Source: Sphingomonas parva (ex Maeng et al. 2020) (GTDB lineage: Bacteria > Pseudomonadota > Alphaproteobacteria > Sphingomonadales > Sphingomonadaceae). From it: a stretch of DNA of 58,828 nt. Location: the NCBI RefSeq assembly GCF_004564275.1, contig NZ_SPDV01000025.1, positions 1 to 58,828 of the forward strand, written 5' to 3'. Shown in pieces: positions 42,904-51,631 of the stretch (position 1 is the stretch's first letter; each line of letters opens with the position of its first letter). The notes beneath the pieces were generated by a model. It saw only the letters and a program-made list of their open reading frames with translations. It made no database searches and was not told the origin of the DNA. The position numbers and the translations under genes were made by a program.

Positions 42904-44400
42904 ATGCGGAACATCGATCATTTCATCGGCGGCGGCGCCTTCGCCTCCGGCGAGCGGCACAGCGACGTCTTCGATCCCAACAACGGCGACGTCCAGGCGC
43001 GGGTGCGCCTCGGCGGCGAGGCCGATCTCCAGCGCGCGGTCGACGCCGCCAATGCCGCCCTCCCCGGCTGGATCGCGACCAACCCGCAGCGCCGCGCCCG
43101 GGTGATGTTCAAGTTCAAGGAGCTGGTCGAGAAGAACATCGACGAGCTCGCCCTGCTGCTCTCGTCCGAGCACGGCAAGGTGATCGCCGATTCGAAGGGC
43201 GACGTGCAGCGCGGCCTCGAGGTGATCGAGTTCGCCTGCGGCATCCCGCACGCGCTGAAGGGCGAATATACCCAGGGCGCCGGCCCCGGTATCGACGTCT
43301 TCTCGATGCGCCAGCCGCTCGGCATCGTCGCCGGCATCACCCCGTTCAACGTCCCGGCGATGATCCCGATGTGGATGTTCGGAGTCGCCATCGCCTGCGG
43401 CAACGCCTTCATCCTCAAGCCGTCCGAGCGCGATCCTTCGGTCCCCGTCCGCCTCGCCGAACTGATGAAGGAGGCGGGCCTGCCCGACGGCATCCTCCAG
43501 GTCGTCCAGGGCGACAAGGAGATGGTCGACGCGATCCTCGACCATCCGGAGATCAAGGCGGTGAGCTTCGTCGGCTCGAGCGACATCGCCCATTACGTCT
43601 ACCGGCGCGGCGTCGCCGCCGGAAAGCGCGTCCAGGCGATGGGCGGCGCCAAGAACCACGGCATCGTCATGCCCGACGCCGATCTCGACCAGGTCGTCAA
43701 CGATTTGACCGGCGCCGCCTTCGGCTCGGCCGGCGAGCGCTGCATGGCGCTCCCCGTCGTCGTGCCGGTCGGCGAGAAGACTGCCGAGGCTTTGCGCGAG
43801 AAGCTCATTCCGGCGATCGACAGGCTCCGGGTCGGCGTGTCGACCGATGCCGAAGCGCATTACGGGCCGGTGGTCAACGCCGCCCACAAACAGCGGATCG
43901 AGAATTACATTCAGATGTGCGTCGACGAGGGCGGCGAACTGGTCGTCGACGGCCGCGGCTTCACCCTCCAGGGCCACGAGAACGGCTTCTTCATCGGCCC
44001 GACCCTGTTCGACCGGGTCCAGCCGCACTTCCAGAGCTATCAGGAGGAGATCTTCGGTCCCGTCCTGCAGATCGTCCGCGCCGACAGCTTCGAGGAGGCG
44101 GTCCGCCTGCCCTCCGACCATCAGTACGGCAACGGCGTCGCGATCTTCACCCGCAACGGCCACGCCGCCCGCGAGTTCGCCGCCCGGGTCAACGTCGGCA
44201 TGGTCGGCATCAACGTGCCGATCCCGGTGCCGGTCGCCTATCACACCTTCGGCGGCTGGAAGCGCTCGGCCTTCGGCGACATCAACCAGCACGGCATGGA
44301 AGGCGTCCGCTTCTGGACCAAGACCAAGACCGTCACCCAGCGCTGGCCCGACGGCTCGCCGAGCGGCGAGAACGCCTTCGTCATCCCGACAATGGGTTGA
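42904..44400 (+). CDS. mmsA: CoA-acylating methylmalonate-semialdehyde dehydrogenase
   Basis: 498 residues. Converts methylmalonate semialdehyde (from valine) with CoA and NAD to propionyl-CoA and CO2; the last step of valine breakdown. Marks: ITPFNVPAMIPMWMFG, KPSERDPSVP, SFVGSSDIAHYVY, MGGAKNHGIVMPDAD, catalytic Cys280 in GSAGERCMALPV, and the terminal GWKRSAFGDINQHG. The 32-bp tandem repeat at its 3' end starts inside its last codons. First gene of the valine module. Confidence 0.95.
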   Translation: MRNIDHFIGGGAFASGERHSDVFDPNNGDVQARVRLGGEADLQRAVDAANAALPGWIATNPQRRARVMFKFKELVEKNIDELALLLSSEHGKVIADSKGDVQRGLEVIEFACGIPHALKGEYTQGAGPGIDVFSMRQPLGIVAGITPFNVPAMIPMWMFGVAIACGNAFILKPSERDPSVPVRLAELMKEAGLPDGILQVVQGDKEMVDAILDHPEIKAVSFVGSSDIAHYVYRRGVAAGKRVQAMGGAKNHGIVMPDADLDQVVNDLTGAAFGSAGERCMALPVVVPVGEKTAEALREKLIPAIDRLRVGVSTDAEAHYGPVVNAAHKQRIENYIQMCVDEGGELVVDGRGFTLQGHENGFFIGPTLFDRVQPHFQSYQEEIFGPVLQIVRADSFEEAVRLPSDHQYGNGVAIFTRNGHAAREFAARVNVGMVGINVPIPVPVAYHTFGGWKRSAFGDINQHGMEGVRFWTKTKTVTQRWPDGSPSGENAFVIPTMG

Positions 44401-44460
44401 TTAGATCCTCCCCGCTCCGCGGGGAGGGTTGATTAGATCCTCCCCGCTCCGCGGGGAGGA
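44397..44460. repeat. Tandem 32-bp duplication with CCTCCCC hairpins
   Basis: Two 32-bp units in direct tandem, differing only at the last base: TTGATTAGATCCTCCCCGCT then CCGCGGGGAGGG/A. Each holds the hairpin TCCTCCCCGC-TCC-GCGGGGAGGG/A. The first unit overlaps the mmsA stop codon, so the duplication copied the last two bases of that codon and what followed. Confidence 0.85.
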
Positions 44461-44480
44461 CCTGGATTCTGGAGACGCTC

Positions 44481-45014
44481 TTGAACCTGCTCCACCTTCT
44501 CCCTCTCCTGCTTCTCCAGGCCGCCGACCCGCCGCGGACGGTGAACGACGGAGTGCTGGGAACGACGGAGGAGTTCGCCACCAAAGGCCCCGCGCGGGTC
44601 TGTGTGGGGAACACGATGGTCGAGGTGCTACCCGGAGAGACTGCCTATCTCGACTATCTCGGCATCCACTGGGGCGCGGTGCGCATCGTTGGACCGCACG
44701 GCAAGTTCGTGGTCAAGGAAGGCGACAGCTGGGCTCCGCTCAAACGACCGGATCTGTTCCAGGACGAGAGCGGCCGCACGTTTGCCCGCACTCGGCGCGA
44801 TGGGGAGCCCGCCTACCTGCTGTTCGCAGCGACCGAATTTTCCGATGGCGAGGAAGTTCCCAGGGTATGGATCAGCGGTGAGGCGCTGAAGAAGGGACGC
44901 GCGTCCAGCATCCTCGAGCGCGTGCGGACGCGCCAGAAGGAAGCCACCGGCTGCGACCGCGCCTTCAATTATGGTTGGGACATGCTGTTCGGCGAGGAAT
45001 CGATAGAGAAATGA
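44481..45014 (+). CDS. Unrecognised small exported protein
   Basis: 177 residues from a TTG at 44481 with GGAG seven bases before. Signal-like start LLHLLPLLLLQA. The mature part has two Cys (RVCVGNTM and TGCDRAF). Its stop overlaps the polysaccharide deacetylase start (ATGA). No family recognised. It lies between mmsA and the deacetylase in the valine module but has no visible link to it. Confidence 0.6.
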   Translation: MNLLHLLPLLLLQAADPPRTVNDGVLGTTEEFATKGPARVCVGNTMVEVLPGETAYLDYLGIHWGAVRIVGPHGKFVVKEGDSWAPLKRPDLFQDESGRTFARTRRDGEPAYLLFAATEFSDGEEVPRVWISGEALKKGRASSILERVRTRQKEATGCDRAFNYGWDMLFGEESIEK

Positions 45015-45955
45015 TACGAGAAGCCATCACCCGACTTGTTGCCGTCCTCCTCCTCCTCGCCCTCGCGGCCACGCCGGCGGCGGCGCAGAAGCGCATCGCC
45101 TTCACCTTCGACGACGCCCCCCGTTCGCCCGGCGCGTTCCTCACCCCCGACCAGCGCAGCGTGAAGCTGATCGCGGCGCTGAAGCGCGCCGGAGTGAAGC
45201 AGGCCGCCTTCTTCGTGAACCCGGGCAATCTCGCCCAGCCGTTCGGTGAAGGCGGCGAGGACCGGCTCGACGCTTATGTCGCCGCCGGCCACGTCCTCGC
45301 CAACCACAGCTTCTCCCACCCGCGCCTCCAGTCGACCGACCCGGACGTCTATCTCGCCGACATCGATCGCGCCGCGGCCTGGCTGAACGGCCGCGAGGGC
45401 AACCGCCCCTGGTTCCGATTCCCCTTCCTCAACGAGGGCGGGCCCGACAAGGCGAAGCGCGACGCGCTGCGCGCCGGCCTGAAGGCGCGCGGCCTCCGCA
45501 ACGGCTATGTCACCGTCGACGGCGCCGACTGGCACCTCGAGGCGCGCGCGATCGAGGCCGCCCGCGCCGGCAAGGCGATCGACATGGACGCCTTGCGCGA
45601 CCTCTATGTCGAGACCCAGGTCGGCGCCGCCGAAGCGTTCGACGCGATCGCGCGGAAGACCCTCGGCCGCTCGCCCGCCCATGTCATCCTCCTCCACGAG
45701 ACCGATCTCGCCGCGCTGTGGATCGACGATCTCGTCGCCGCTCTGCGCACCAAGGGCTGGGAGATCGTCACCGCCGACGAGGCCTATCGCGACCGGCTGC
45801 GCAAGGCGTTTCCCGACACGCCCTCGGCCCAGGGGACATTGACCGAGGCGCTCGCCTGGGAGAAGGGCCTGCCCGCGCCGCGCTGGTACGCGCGCAACGA
45901 CACCAAGATCCTCGACGCATTGTTCGCCGAACGAGTCCTCAAGGAACGCCCATGA
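45011..45955 (+). CDS. Exported polysaccharide deacetylase (NodB-like)
   Basis: 314 residues. Signal peptide LVAVLLLLALAATPAAA. The NodB fold has the metal-binding AFTFDDAPRSPG, the zinc pair in LANHSFSHPRL and the RFPFLNEG motif. It would remove acyl groups from glycans or peptidoglycan outside the cytoplasm. Coupled at both ends: ATGA from the gene before, and its own stop overlaps the acyl-CoA dehydrogenase start (ATGA). Confidence 0.87.
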   Translation: MIREAITRLVAVLLLLALAATPAAAQKRIAFTFDDAPRSPGAFLTPDQRSVKLIAALKRAGVKQAAFFVNPGNLAQPFGEGGEDRLDAYVAAGHVLANHSFSHPRLQSTDPDVYLADIDRAAAWLNGREGNRPWFRFPFLNEGGPDKAKRDALRAGLKARGLRNGYVTVDGADWHLEARAIEAARAGKAIDMDALRDLYVETQVGAAEAFDAIARKTLGRSPAHVILLHETDLAALWIDDLVAALRTKGWEIVTADEAYRDRLRKAFPDTPSAQGTLTEALAWEKGLPAPRWYARNDTKILDALFAERVLKERP

Positions 45956-47097
45956 CCAACCAGTTCGATCTCACCGACGAGCAGCGCCAGATCCAGGAGA
46001 TGGCGCGCCAGTTCACCGCGGACGCGATCACCCCGCACGCCGCCGAATGGGACGAGAAGCACATCTTCCCGCGCGACACGATCCGCGCCGCGGCCGAGCT
46101 CGGCTTCGGCTCGATCTACGTGTCCGAGGAGAGCGGCGGCATCGGCCTCGGACGGCTCGAGGCGGCGCTGATCATGGAGGCGATGGCCTATGGCGATCCC
46201 TCCACCTCCGCCTTCATCTCGATCCACAATATGGCGAGCTGGATGATCGACCGCTTCGGCGGCGATGCGGTCAAGGCCAAGTATCTGCCCTCGATGGTCA
46301 CCATGGATCGGATGGGCTCCTATTGCCTGACCGAGCCGAGCTCGGGCTCCGACGCCGCCGCGCTCAAGACCAAGGCGGTGAAGGACGGCGATCACTACGT
46401 CGTCTCCGGCTCGAAGGCGTTCATCTCCGGCGGCGGCGAGAACGAGGTCTACGTGACCATGGTCCGCACCGGCCAGGAGGGTCCCAAGGGCATCTCCTGC
46501 CTGGTGATCGAGAAGGACATGCCCGGCGTCAGCTTCGGCGCGCAGGAGCGCAAGCTCGGCTGGCATTCGCAGCCGACCGCCCAGGTCAATTTCGACGAGG
46601 TCCGCGTGCCCGCCGAGAACCTCGTCGGCGGCGAGGGCGAGGGTTTCCGCATCGCGATGATGGGCCTCGACGGCGGCCGGCTCAACATCGGCGCCTGCTC
46701 CCTGGGCGGCGCCCAGCGCTGCCTCGACGAGGCGGTCAATTACACCAAGGAGCGCAAGCAGTTCGGCCAGGCGATCGCCGATTTCCAGGCGACCCAGTTC
46801 ACCCTCGCCGACATGGAGACCGAGCTCCAGGCCGCCCGCATGCTGCTCTACGCCGCGGCGGTGAAGGTCACCGAGAACGCGCCGGACAAGACGCGGTTCG
46901 CCGCCATGGCCAAGCGCCTCGCCACCGACACCGGCTCGTCGGTCGTCGACCGCGCCCTCCAGCTCCACGGCGGCTACGGCTATCTGATGGACTATCCGAT
47001 CGAGCGCTTCTGGCGCGACCTCCGCGTGCACTCGATCCTCGAGGGCACCAACCAGGTGATGCGGATGATCGTCGGCCGCGACATGCTGCGCCAGTGA
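45952..47097 (+). CDS. Acyl-CoA dehydrogenase, probably isobutyryl-CoA
   Basis: 381-residue flavoprotein with the ACAD marks YCLTEPSSGSDAA, WHSQPTAQVNFDEVRVP, GRLNIGACSLG and the C-terminal QLHGGYGYLMDYPIERFWRD (FAD binding and catalytic-loop region). The valine-module context, beside HIBCH, ECH and mmsB, argues for isobutyryl-CoA dehydrogenase activity giving methacrylyl-CoA. Start ATG overlaps the deacetylase stop. Confidence 0.9.
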   Translation: MTNQFDLTDEQRQIQEMARQFTADAITPHAAEWDEKHIFPRDTIRAAAELGFGSIYVSEESGGIGLGRLEAALIMEAMAYGDPSTSAFISIHNMASWMIDRFGGDAVKAKYLPSMVTMDRMGSYCLTEPSSGSDAAALKTKAVKDGDHYVVSGSKAFISGGGENEVYVTMVRTGQEGPKGISCLVIEKDMPGVSFGAQERKLGWHSQPTAQVNFDEVRVPAENLVGGEGEGFRIAMMGLDGGRLNIGACSLGGAQRCLDEAVNYTKERKQFGQAIADFQATQFTLADMETELQAARMLLYAAAVKVTENAPDKTRFAAMAKRLATDTGSSVVDRALQLHGGYGYLMDYPIERFWRDLRVHSILEGTNQVMRMIVGRDMLRQ

Positions 47098-47101
47098 CCT
47101 A

Positions 47102-47231
47102 TCCTCCCCCAGCTTGCTGGGGGAGGGGGACCAGCCGAAGGCTGGTGGAGGGGTATGCTTGTGCCACGCGCCGACCTACCCCTCCACCGCGCTCCGCGCG
47201 GTCCCCCTCCCCGAGCCGAGCTCGGGGAGGA
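47102..47231. repeat. CCTCCCC palindromic repeat, full copy
   Basis: From TCCTCCCCCAGCTTGCTGGG to GAGCTCGGGGAGGA between the acyl-CoA dehydrogenase and HIBCH genes. Two facing halves with the GGTGGAGGGG block, as in the other full copies. Confidence 0.8.
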
Positions 47232-47256
47232 ATGAACGATAGAGGTTCTGTAGTTG

Positions 47257-48306
47257 ATGACTGAAGACGTCCTCACCCTCACCGAAGGCGCGATCGGCCG
47301 CATCCGGCTCAGCCGCCCGAAGGCGATCCATGCCCTCACCAGGGACATGTGCAGCGCGATGATCGCGGCCCTGCTCGACTGGCGCGAGGATGCCGCGATC
47401 GAGGCGGTGATCATCGACCATGCCGAGGGGCGCGGCTTCTGCGCCGGCGGCGACGTCGTCATGCTGGCGAAGAGCGGCGAGAGCGACGGCGCCCAGGCGC
47501 GCGCCTTCTTCCACGAGGAATATCGCCTCAACCACCTTCTCTTCAGCTTCATGAAGCCGACCATCGCCTTCATGGACGGGATCACGATGGGCGGCGGCGT
47601 CGGCATCTCCCAGCCGGCGCGCTACCGGATCGCGACCGAGAACACCCGCTTCGCCATGCCAGAGACCTCGATCGGCCTCTTCCCCGACGTCGGCGGCGGC
47701 TGGTACCTCTCGCGCCTGCCCGGCCGGATCGGCCAGTATCTCGCGCTGACCGGCGCGCGGCTCGACGGCGCCGAGTGCCTCGCGCTCGGCCTCGCCACCC
47801 ATTACCTCCCCGCTGCGTCGCTCGCCGAGGTCAAGGCGCGGATCGCCGCCGATCCGCAAGGGATCGAGGCGATCCTCTGCCAGGCGAGCCTCCCCGCCCC
47901 CGAGGCCAGGATCGAGGCGAACCGCGAGGCGATCGACCGGCTGTTCGCCTCCGAGGACTATGAGGAGATTCTCGCCGCGCTCGAGGCCGACGGCTCCGAA
48001 TGGGCGCAAGCGCAGCTCGCCACCCTCCGCACCAAGAGCCCCCAGGCCTGCAAGGTCTCGCTGCGCCTGCTCTACGACGGCGCCCGGGTGCAGGATTTCG
48101 CCCATGAGATGCGCCAGGAATATGCGGTCGCCGCGCGGGTCGTGCAGCGCAATGATTTCGTCGAGGGCGTCCGCGCCCTGCTGATCGACAAGGACAATGC
48201 GCCGCGCTGGAGCCCGGCGACGCCGGAAGGCGTGTCGGACCATCTGATCGACCAGATCTTCGCCCCGATGCCGGAAGGCGAGGAATGGACGCCGCTGGCG
48301 CTGTGA
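47257..48306 (+). CDS. 3-hydroxyisobutyryl-CoA hydrolase
   Basis: 349-residue crotonase-fold enzyme. HIBCH features: RGFCAGGDV oxyanion loop, GITMGGGVGIS, the catalytic Glu in AMPETSIGLFPDVGGG and a C-terminal part of about 110 residues (RNDFVEGVRALLIDKD) present in HIBCH but not in short crotonases. It frees 3-hydroxyisobutyrate in valine breakdown. Start ATG 47257 directly after an in-frame TTG. Confidence 0.92.
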   Translation: MTEDVLTLTEGAIGRIRLSRPKAIHALTRDMCSAMIAALLDWREDAAIEAVIIDHAEGRGFCAGGDVVMLAKSGESDGAQARAFFHEEYRLNHLLFSFMKPTIAFMDGITMGGGVGISQPARYRIATENTRFAMPETSIGLFPDVGGGWYLSRLPGRIGQYLALTGARLDGAECLALGLATHYLPAASLAEVKARIAADPQGIEAILCQASLPAPEARIEANREAIDRLFASEDYEEILAALEADGSEWAQAQLATLRTKSPQACKVSLRLLYDGARVQDFAHEMRQEYAVAARVVQRNDFVEGVRALLIDKDNAPRWSPATPEGVSDHLIDQIFAPMPEGEEWTPLAL

Positions 48307-48333
48307 CCGGCGCCGGCGCCGCGTAATATAGCC

Positions 48334-48420
48334 CGTCATCCCGGCGAAAGCCGGGATCTCGTCGGGTGAAGAACGCGGCGCTTATATCACCACGAGATCC
48401 CGGCCTTCGCCGGGATGACG
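48334..48420. repeat. GTCATCCC palindromic repeat, copy 2
   Basis: From CGTCATCCCGGCGAAAGCCG to TTCGCCGGGATGACG, 87 bp between HIBCH and enoyl-CoA hydratase. Arms are hairpins. Confidence 0.8.
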
Positions 48421-48436
48421 GAGACAGGGAAGCGTG

Positions 48437-49213
48437 ATGTCTGGATATCAAACCATCCTGGTCGAGCCGCGCGGGGCCGTCACCCTGATCACGCTCAACC
48501 GTCCGAAGGCGCTGAACGCGCTGAACAGCCAGGTGCTGGGCGAGCTGATCGAGGCCTTCGCCGCCTTCGACGCCGACGACGGCCAGCATTGCGCGGTGCT
48601 CACCGGCAGCGAAAAGGCCTTCGCCGCCGGCGCCGACATCAAGGAGATGCAGGACCAGGGCTTCGCGCGCATGTACGCGTCGAACTTCTTCGCCGGCTGG
48701 GAGCGGGTCACCGCCACCCGCAAGCCGTGGATCGCCGCGGTCGCCGGCTATGCGCTCGGCGGCGGCTGCGAGGTGGCGATGATGGCGGATTTCATCATCG
48801 CTGCCGACAACGCCCAGTTCGGCCAGCCCGAGATCAAGCTCGGCGTCACTCCCGGAATGGGCGGCTCGCAGCGGCTCACCCATGCGATCGGCAAGGCGAA
48901 GGCGATGGAAATGTGCCTGACCGGCCGGATGATGGGCGCCGCGGAAGCAGAGCGCGCCGGCCTGGTCGCCCGCGTCGTGCCGGCCGCCGAGCTGCTCGAC
49001 GAGGCGCTGAAGACCGCCGCGACGATCGCTTCCATGGCCCCGCTCGCCGCGATCGCCAACAAGGAGATGGTCAACGCCGCCTTCGAGACCGGCCTCGCCC
49101 AGGGCATTCTGTTCGAGCGCCGGCTGTTCCACGGCCTGTTCGGCACCGAGGACCAGAAGGAAGGCATGGCCGCCTTCGTCGACAAGCGTAAGGCTGAGTG
49201 GACGGGGCGGTAA
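48437..49213 (+). CDS. Enoyl-CoA hydratase (crotonase)
   Basis: 258 residues. [11 protein letters not shown] oxyanion loop, [15 protein letters not shown], and the second catalytic Glu in [16 protein letters not shown]. Both Glu residues of crotonase are in place. In this module it would hydrate methacrylyl-CoA to 3-hydroxyisobutyryl-CoA. The ATG at 48437 follows an in-frame GTG; GGGAAG is upstream. Confidence 0.92.
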   Translation: MSGYQTILVEPRGAVTLITLNRPKALNALNSQVLGELIEAFAAFDADDGQHCAVLTGSEKAFAAGADIKEMQDQGFARMYASNFFAGWERVTATRKPWIAAVAGYALGGGCEVAMMADFIIAADNAQFGQPEIKLGVTPGMGGSQRLTHAIGKAKAMEMCLTGRMMGAAEAERAGLVARVVPAAELLDEALKTAATIASMAPLAAIANKEMVNAAFETGLAQGILFERRLFHGLFGTEDQKEGMAAFVDKRKAEWTGR

Positions 49214-49221
49214 GAAATAAA

Positions 49222-49308
49222 CGTCACCCCGGCGCAGGCCGGGGTCTCGTCGGGTGAAAAGCGAAGGCGCCTTTCCGAGCCGAGATCCCGGCTTTCGCCG
49301 GGATGACG
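49222..49308. repeat. GTCATCCC palindromic repeat, copy 3
   Basis: From CGTCACCCCGGCGCAGGCCG to TTCGCCGGGATGACG, 87 bp between the hydratase and mmsB genes. Confidence 0.8.
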
Positions 49309-49331
49309 TGGATGTTGAAGAGGATCTAATC

Positions 49332-50276
49332 ATGGCACGCATCGCATTCATCGGTCTCGGCAACATGGGCGGCGGCATGGCCGCGAACCTGGCGAAAGCG
49401 GGGCACGAGGTCGTCGCCTTCGATCTCGCCGAGGCGGCGCTCGCCAAGGCGGAGGCCAACGGCTGCACCCGCGCCGGCTCGGCCGCCGAGGCGGTGGCGA
49501 ATGCCGAGGCGGTGGTCACCATGCTGCCCGCCGGCAAGCACGTCCGCCAGGTCTATGAGGCGAGCGTGATCGGCACCGCGCCCTCGTCCGCCATCCTGAT
49601 CGACTGCTCGACGATCGACGTCGCCACCGCCCGCGAGGAGATCGGCAAGGCCGAAGCCAAAGGCTACCAGATGGTCGACGCGCCAGTCTCGGGCGGCATC
49701 GCAGCGGCCGAGGGCGGCACCCTGACCTTCATGGTCGGCGGCACGGACGACGCGTTCGAGCGCGCCCGCCCCTTCCTCGAGCAAATGGGCAAGGCGGTGA
49801 TCCATGCCGGCGGCGCCGGCGCCGGCCAAGCCGCCAAGATCTGCAACAACATGCTGCTCGGCGCCTCGATGGTCGCGACCTGCGAGACCTTCGTGATGGC
49901 CCAGAGGCTCGGCCTCGACCCGCAGACCTTCTTCGACATCGCCTCCAAGGCCTCGGGCCAATGCTGGTCGATGACGACCTATTGCCCCCTGCCCGGCGTC
50001 GGCCCGCAGACCCCGGCCGACCGCGGCTATGAAGGCGGCTTCGCCGCAGCGCTGATGCTGAAGGACCTGCGCCTGGCGATGGAGGCGGCCGAGAGCGTCG
50101 ACGCCTACACGCCGATGGGCGCCCATGCCGAGGAGCTCTACACCCGCTTCGCCGAGAGCCTCGGCGGCGGCGGCAAGGATTTCTCCGCGATCATCAAGAT
50201 GCTCGACGACAGCTGGCACGCGCCGGAAGGAACCGCCACGACGGGTACGCCGCCGATCACGACGCTGAAGGGCTGA
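49332..50276 (+). CDS. mmsB: 3-hydroxyisobutyrate dehydrogenase
   Basis: 314-residue NAD-dependent enzyme. Rossmann GLGNMGGGMAANLAKAG; substrate loop DAPVSGGIAAAEGGTLTFM; catalytic Lys in GQAAKICNNMLLG. Oxidises 3-hydroxyisobutyrate to methylmalonate semialdehyde, the substrate of MmsA, closing the valine module. Start at ATG 49332, GAGG upstream; the longer frame crosses the repeat and is rejected. Confidence 0.95.
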   Translation: MARIAFIGLGNMGGGMAANLAKAGHEVVAFDLAEAALAKAEANGCTRAGSAAEAVANAEAVVTMLPAGKHVRQVYEASVIGTAPSSAILIDCSTIDVATAREEIGKAEAKGYQMVDAPVSGGIAAAEGGTLTFMVGGTDDAFERARPFLEQMGKAVIHAGGAGAGQAAKICNNMLLGASMVATCETFVMAQRLGLDPQTFFDIASKASGQCWSMTTYCPLPGVGPQTPADRGYEGGFAAALMLKDLRLAMEAAESVDAYTPMGAHAEELYTRFAESLGGGGKDFSAIIKMLDDSWHAPEGTATTGTPPITTLKG

Positions 50277-50284
50277 ACCTGTTT

Positions 50285-50371
50285 CGTCATCCCGGCGAAG
50301 GCCGGGATCTCAGGTCGGAAGGGCCCCGGCGCCTTTCACCCTATTAGACCCCGGCTTTCGCCGGGGTGACG
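50285..50371. repeat. GTCATCCC palindromic repeat, copy 4
   Basis: From CGTCATCCCGGCGAAGGCCG to TTCGCCGGGGTGACG, 87 bp between the convergent mmsB and wecB genes, where it could also end transcription. Confidence 0.8.
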
Positions 50372-50373
50372 AG

Positions 50374-51576
50374 TTACCCGCCGCGCCGGTAGCTCACGCC
50401 CATCCTGCGCCGCTCCTCGCCGTGGCCGCGCGACAGCGCCGCTGCCCGCTCGGCCGCACTCACCTTTGCCGCGGGCAGGAGCACCGGGCCGCTGCGGCGG
50501 CGCAGGTCGGCGAGGCAGCGGGCGGCGGTGTCGCCGTCCCAGAGCTCCGGCCGCGGCCGCACTTCGCGCGGCGTCGAGAGCGCCTGGTGCAGCGCCACGC
50601 TCAATGTTTCCGGGGTGACCAGCCGGTTGGTGCCGTCGGTGATCGTCACCGGCCGCTCGGTATTCTCGCGCAGGGTCAGGCAGGGGATGCCGAGATAGGT
50701 CGTCTCCTCCTGCACGCCGCCGCTGTCGGTGATCGCCGCCGCGGCGCCGGTGACGAGGCTCATGAAGCGGACGTAGGGCTGCGGCGCGATCAGCGTCACG
50801 CCGGCGCGGGCGAGCCTGGTGTCGAGGCCGTTCTCGGCGAGCTTCTTGGCGGTGCGCGGGTGCACCGGGAAGACCAGGGCGAGCTCGCGCTGCACCTCGA
50901 TCAGGGCGTCGACCAGCCGGATCAGCTGGGCCGGCGTGTCGACGTTCGACGGACGGTGCAGCGTCACCACGCCGTAGCGGCCGCGCGCAAGCCCGATCTC
51001 GGCCGGCAGGTCGGCGCTCTCGATCGCCGGCCGGACCAGCTCGAAGCTGTCGAGCATGATGTTGCCGACCCGGGTGATCCGGCCCGGCTCCACCCCTTCG
51101 GCGCGCAGATTGTCGTCGGCGTCGGGCGACGGCGTCCACAGCACGTCGGCGATCGCGTCGGTGACCAGGCGGTTGATCTCTTCCGGCATCGCTCGATCGC
51201 GGCTGCGCAGCCCCGCCTCGAGATGGATCGACGGAAAGCCTTCCTTGGCCGCGACCATTGCGCAGGCGGCGGTCGGGTTGACGTCGCCGACGACGATCAG
51301 CCAGTCGGGCCGATCGGCGCGCGCCACTTTCTCATAAGAGATCATCACGCCGCCGGTCTGCTCGGCATGGCTGCCCGAGCCGATGCCGAGATGGTGGTCG
51401 GGCTCCGGCAGCTTCAGATCGGCGAAGAAGGCGTCCGACATGTTCACGTCGTAATGCTGGCCGGTGTGGATCAGCACCGGCGCGAAATCCGGGGCGGCGG
51501 CGAGCGCGTGCCAGAGCGGCGCGACCTTCATGAAATTGGGCCGCGCGGCGGCGACGAGATGGATGCGCTGGACCAT
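50374..51576 (-). CDS. wecB: UDP-N-acetylglucosamine 2-epimerase (non-hydrolysing)
   Basis: 400 residues. Family marks: AARPNFMKVAPLWHAL, HTGQHYD, IVVGDVNPTAACAMVA, HLEAGLRSRDRAMPEE, VTLHRPSNVDT and TDSGGVQEETTYLG. It interconverts UDP-GlcNAc and UDP-ManNAc for surface glycans. No other such gene is adjacent. The C-terminal 20 residues are basic and unconserved. ATG start at 51576. Confidence 0.92.
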   Translation of the reverse strand: MVQRIHLVAAARPNFMKVAPLWHALAAAPDFAPVLIHTGQHYDVNMSDAFFADLKLPEPDHHLGIGSGSHAEQTGGVMISYEKVARADRPDWLIVVGDVNPTAACAMVAAKEGFPSIHLEAGLRSRDRAMPEEINRLVTDAIADVLWTPSPDADDNLRAEGVEPGRITRVGNIMLDSFELVRPAIESADLPAEIGLARGRYGVVTLHRPSNVDTPAQLIRLVDALIEVQRELALVFPVHPRTAKKLAENGLDTRLARAGVTLIAPQPYVRFMSLVTGAAAAITDSGGVQEETTYLGIPCLTLRENTERPVTITDGTNRLVTPETLSVALHQALSTPREVRPRPELWDGDTAARCLADLRRRSGPVLLPAAKVSAAERAAALSRGHGEERRRMGVSYRRGG

Positions 51577-51631
51577 GGCCCGGAGCTAGCGCCAAAGGGT
51601 AAAGATAGGGTTGGGCCCGCGGCCCCGCCCT

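Noticed and set aside
44397-44460. Possible start of a CRISPR-like array
   Set aside because: Only two units in direct contact without spacers, and no cas genes nearby.
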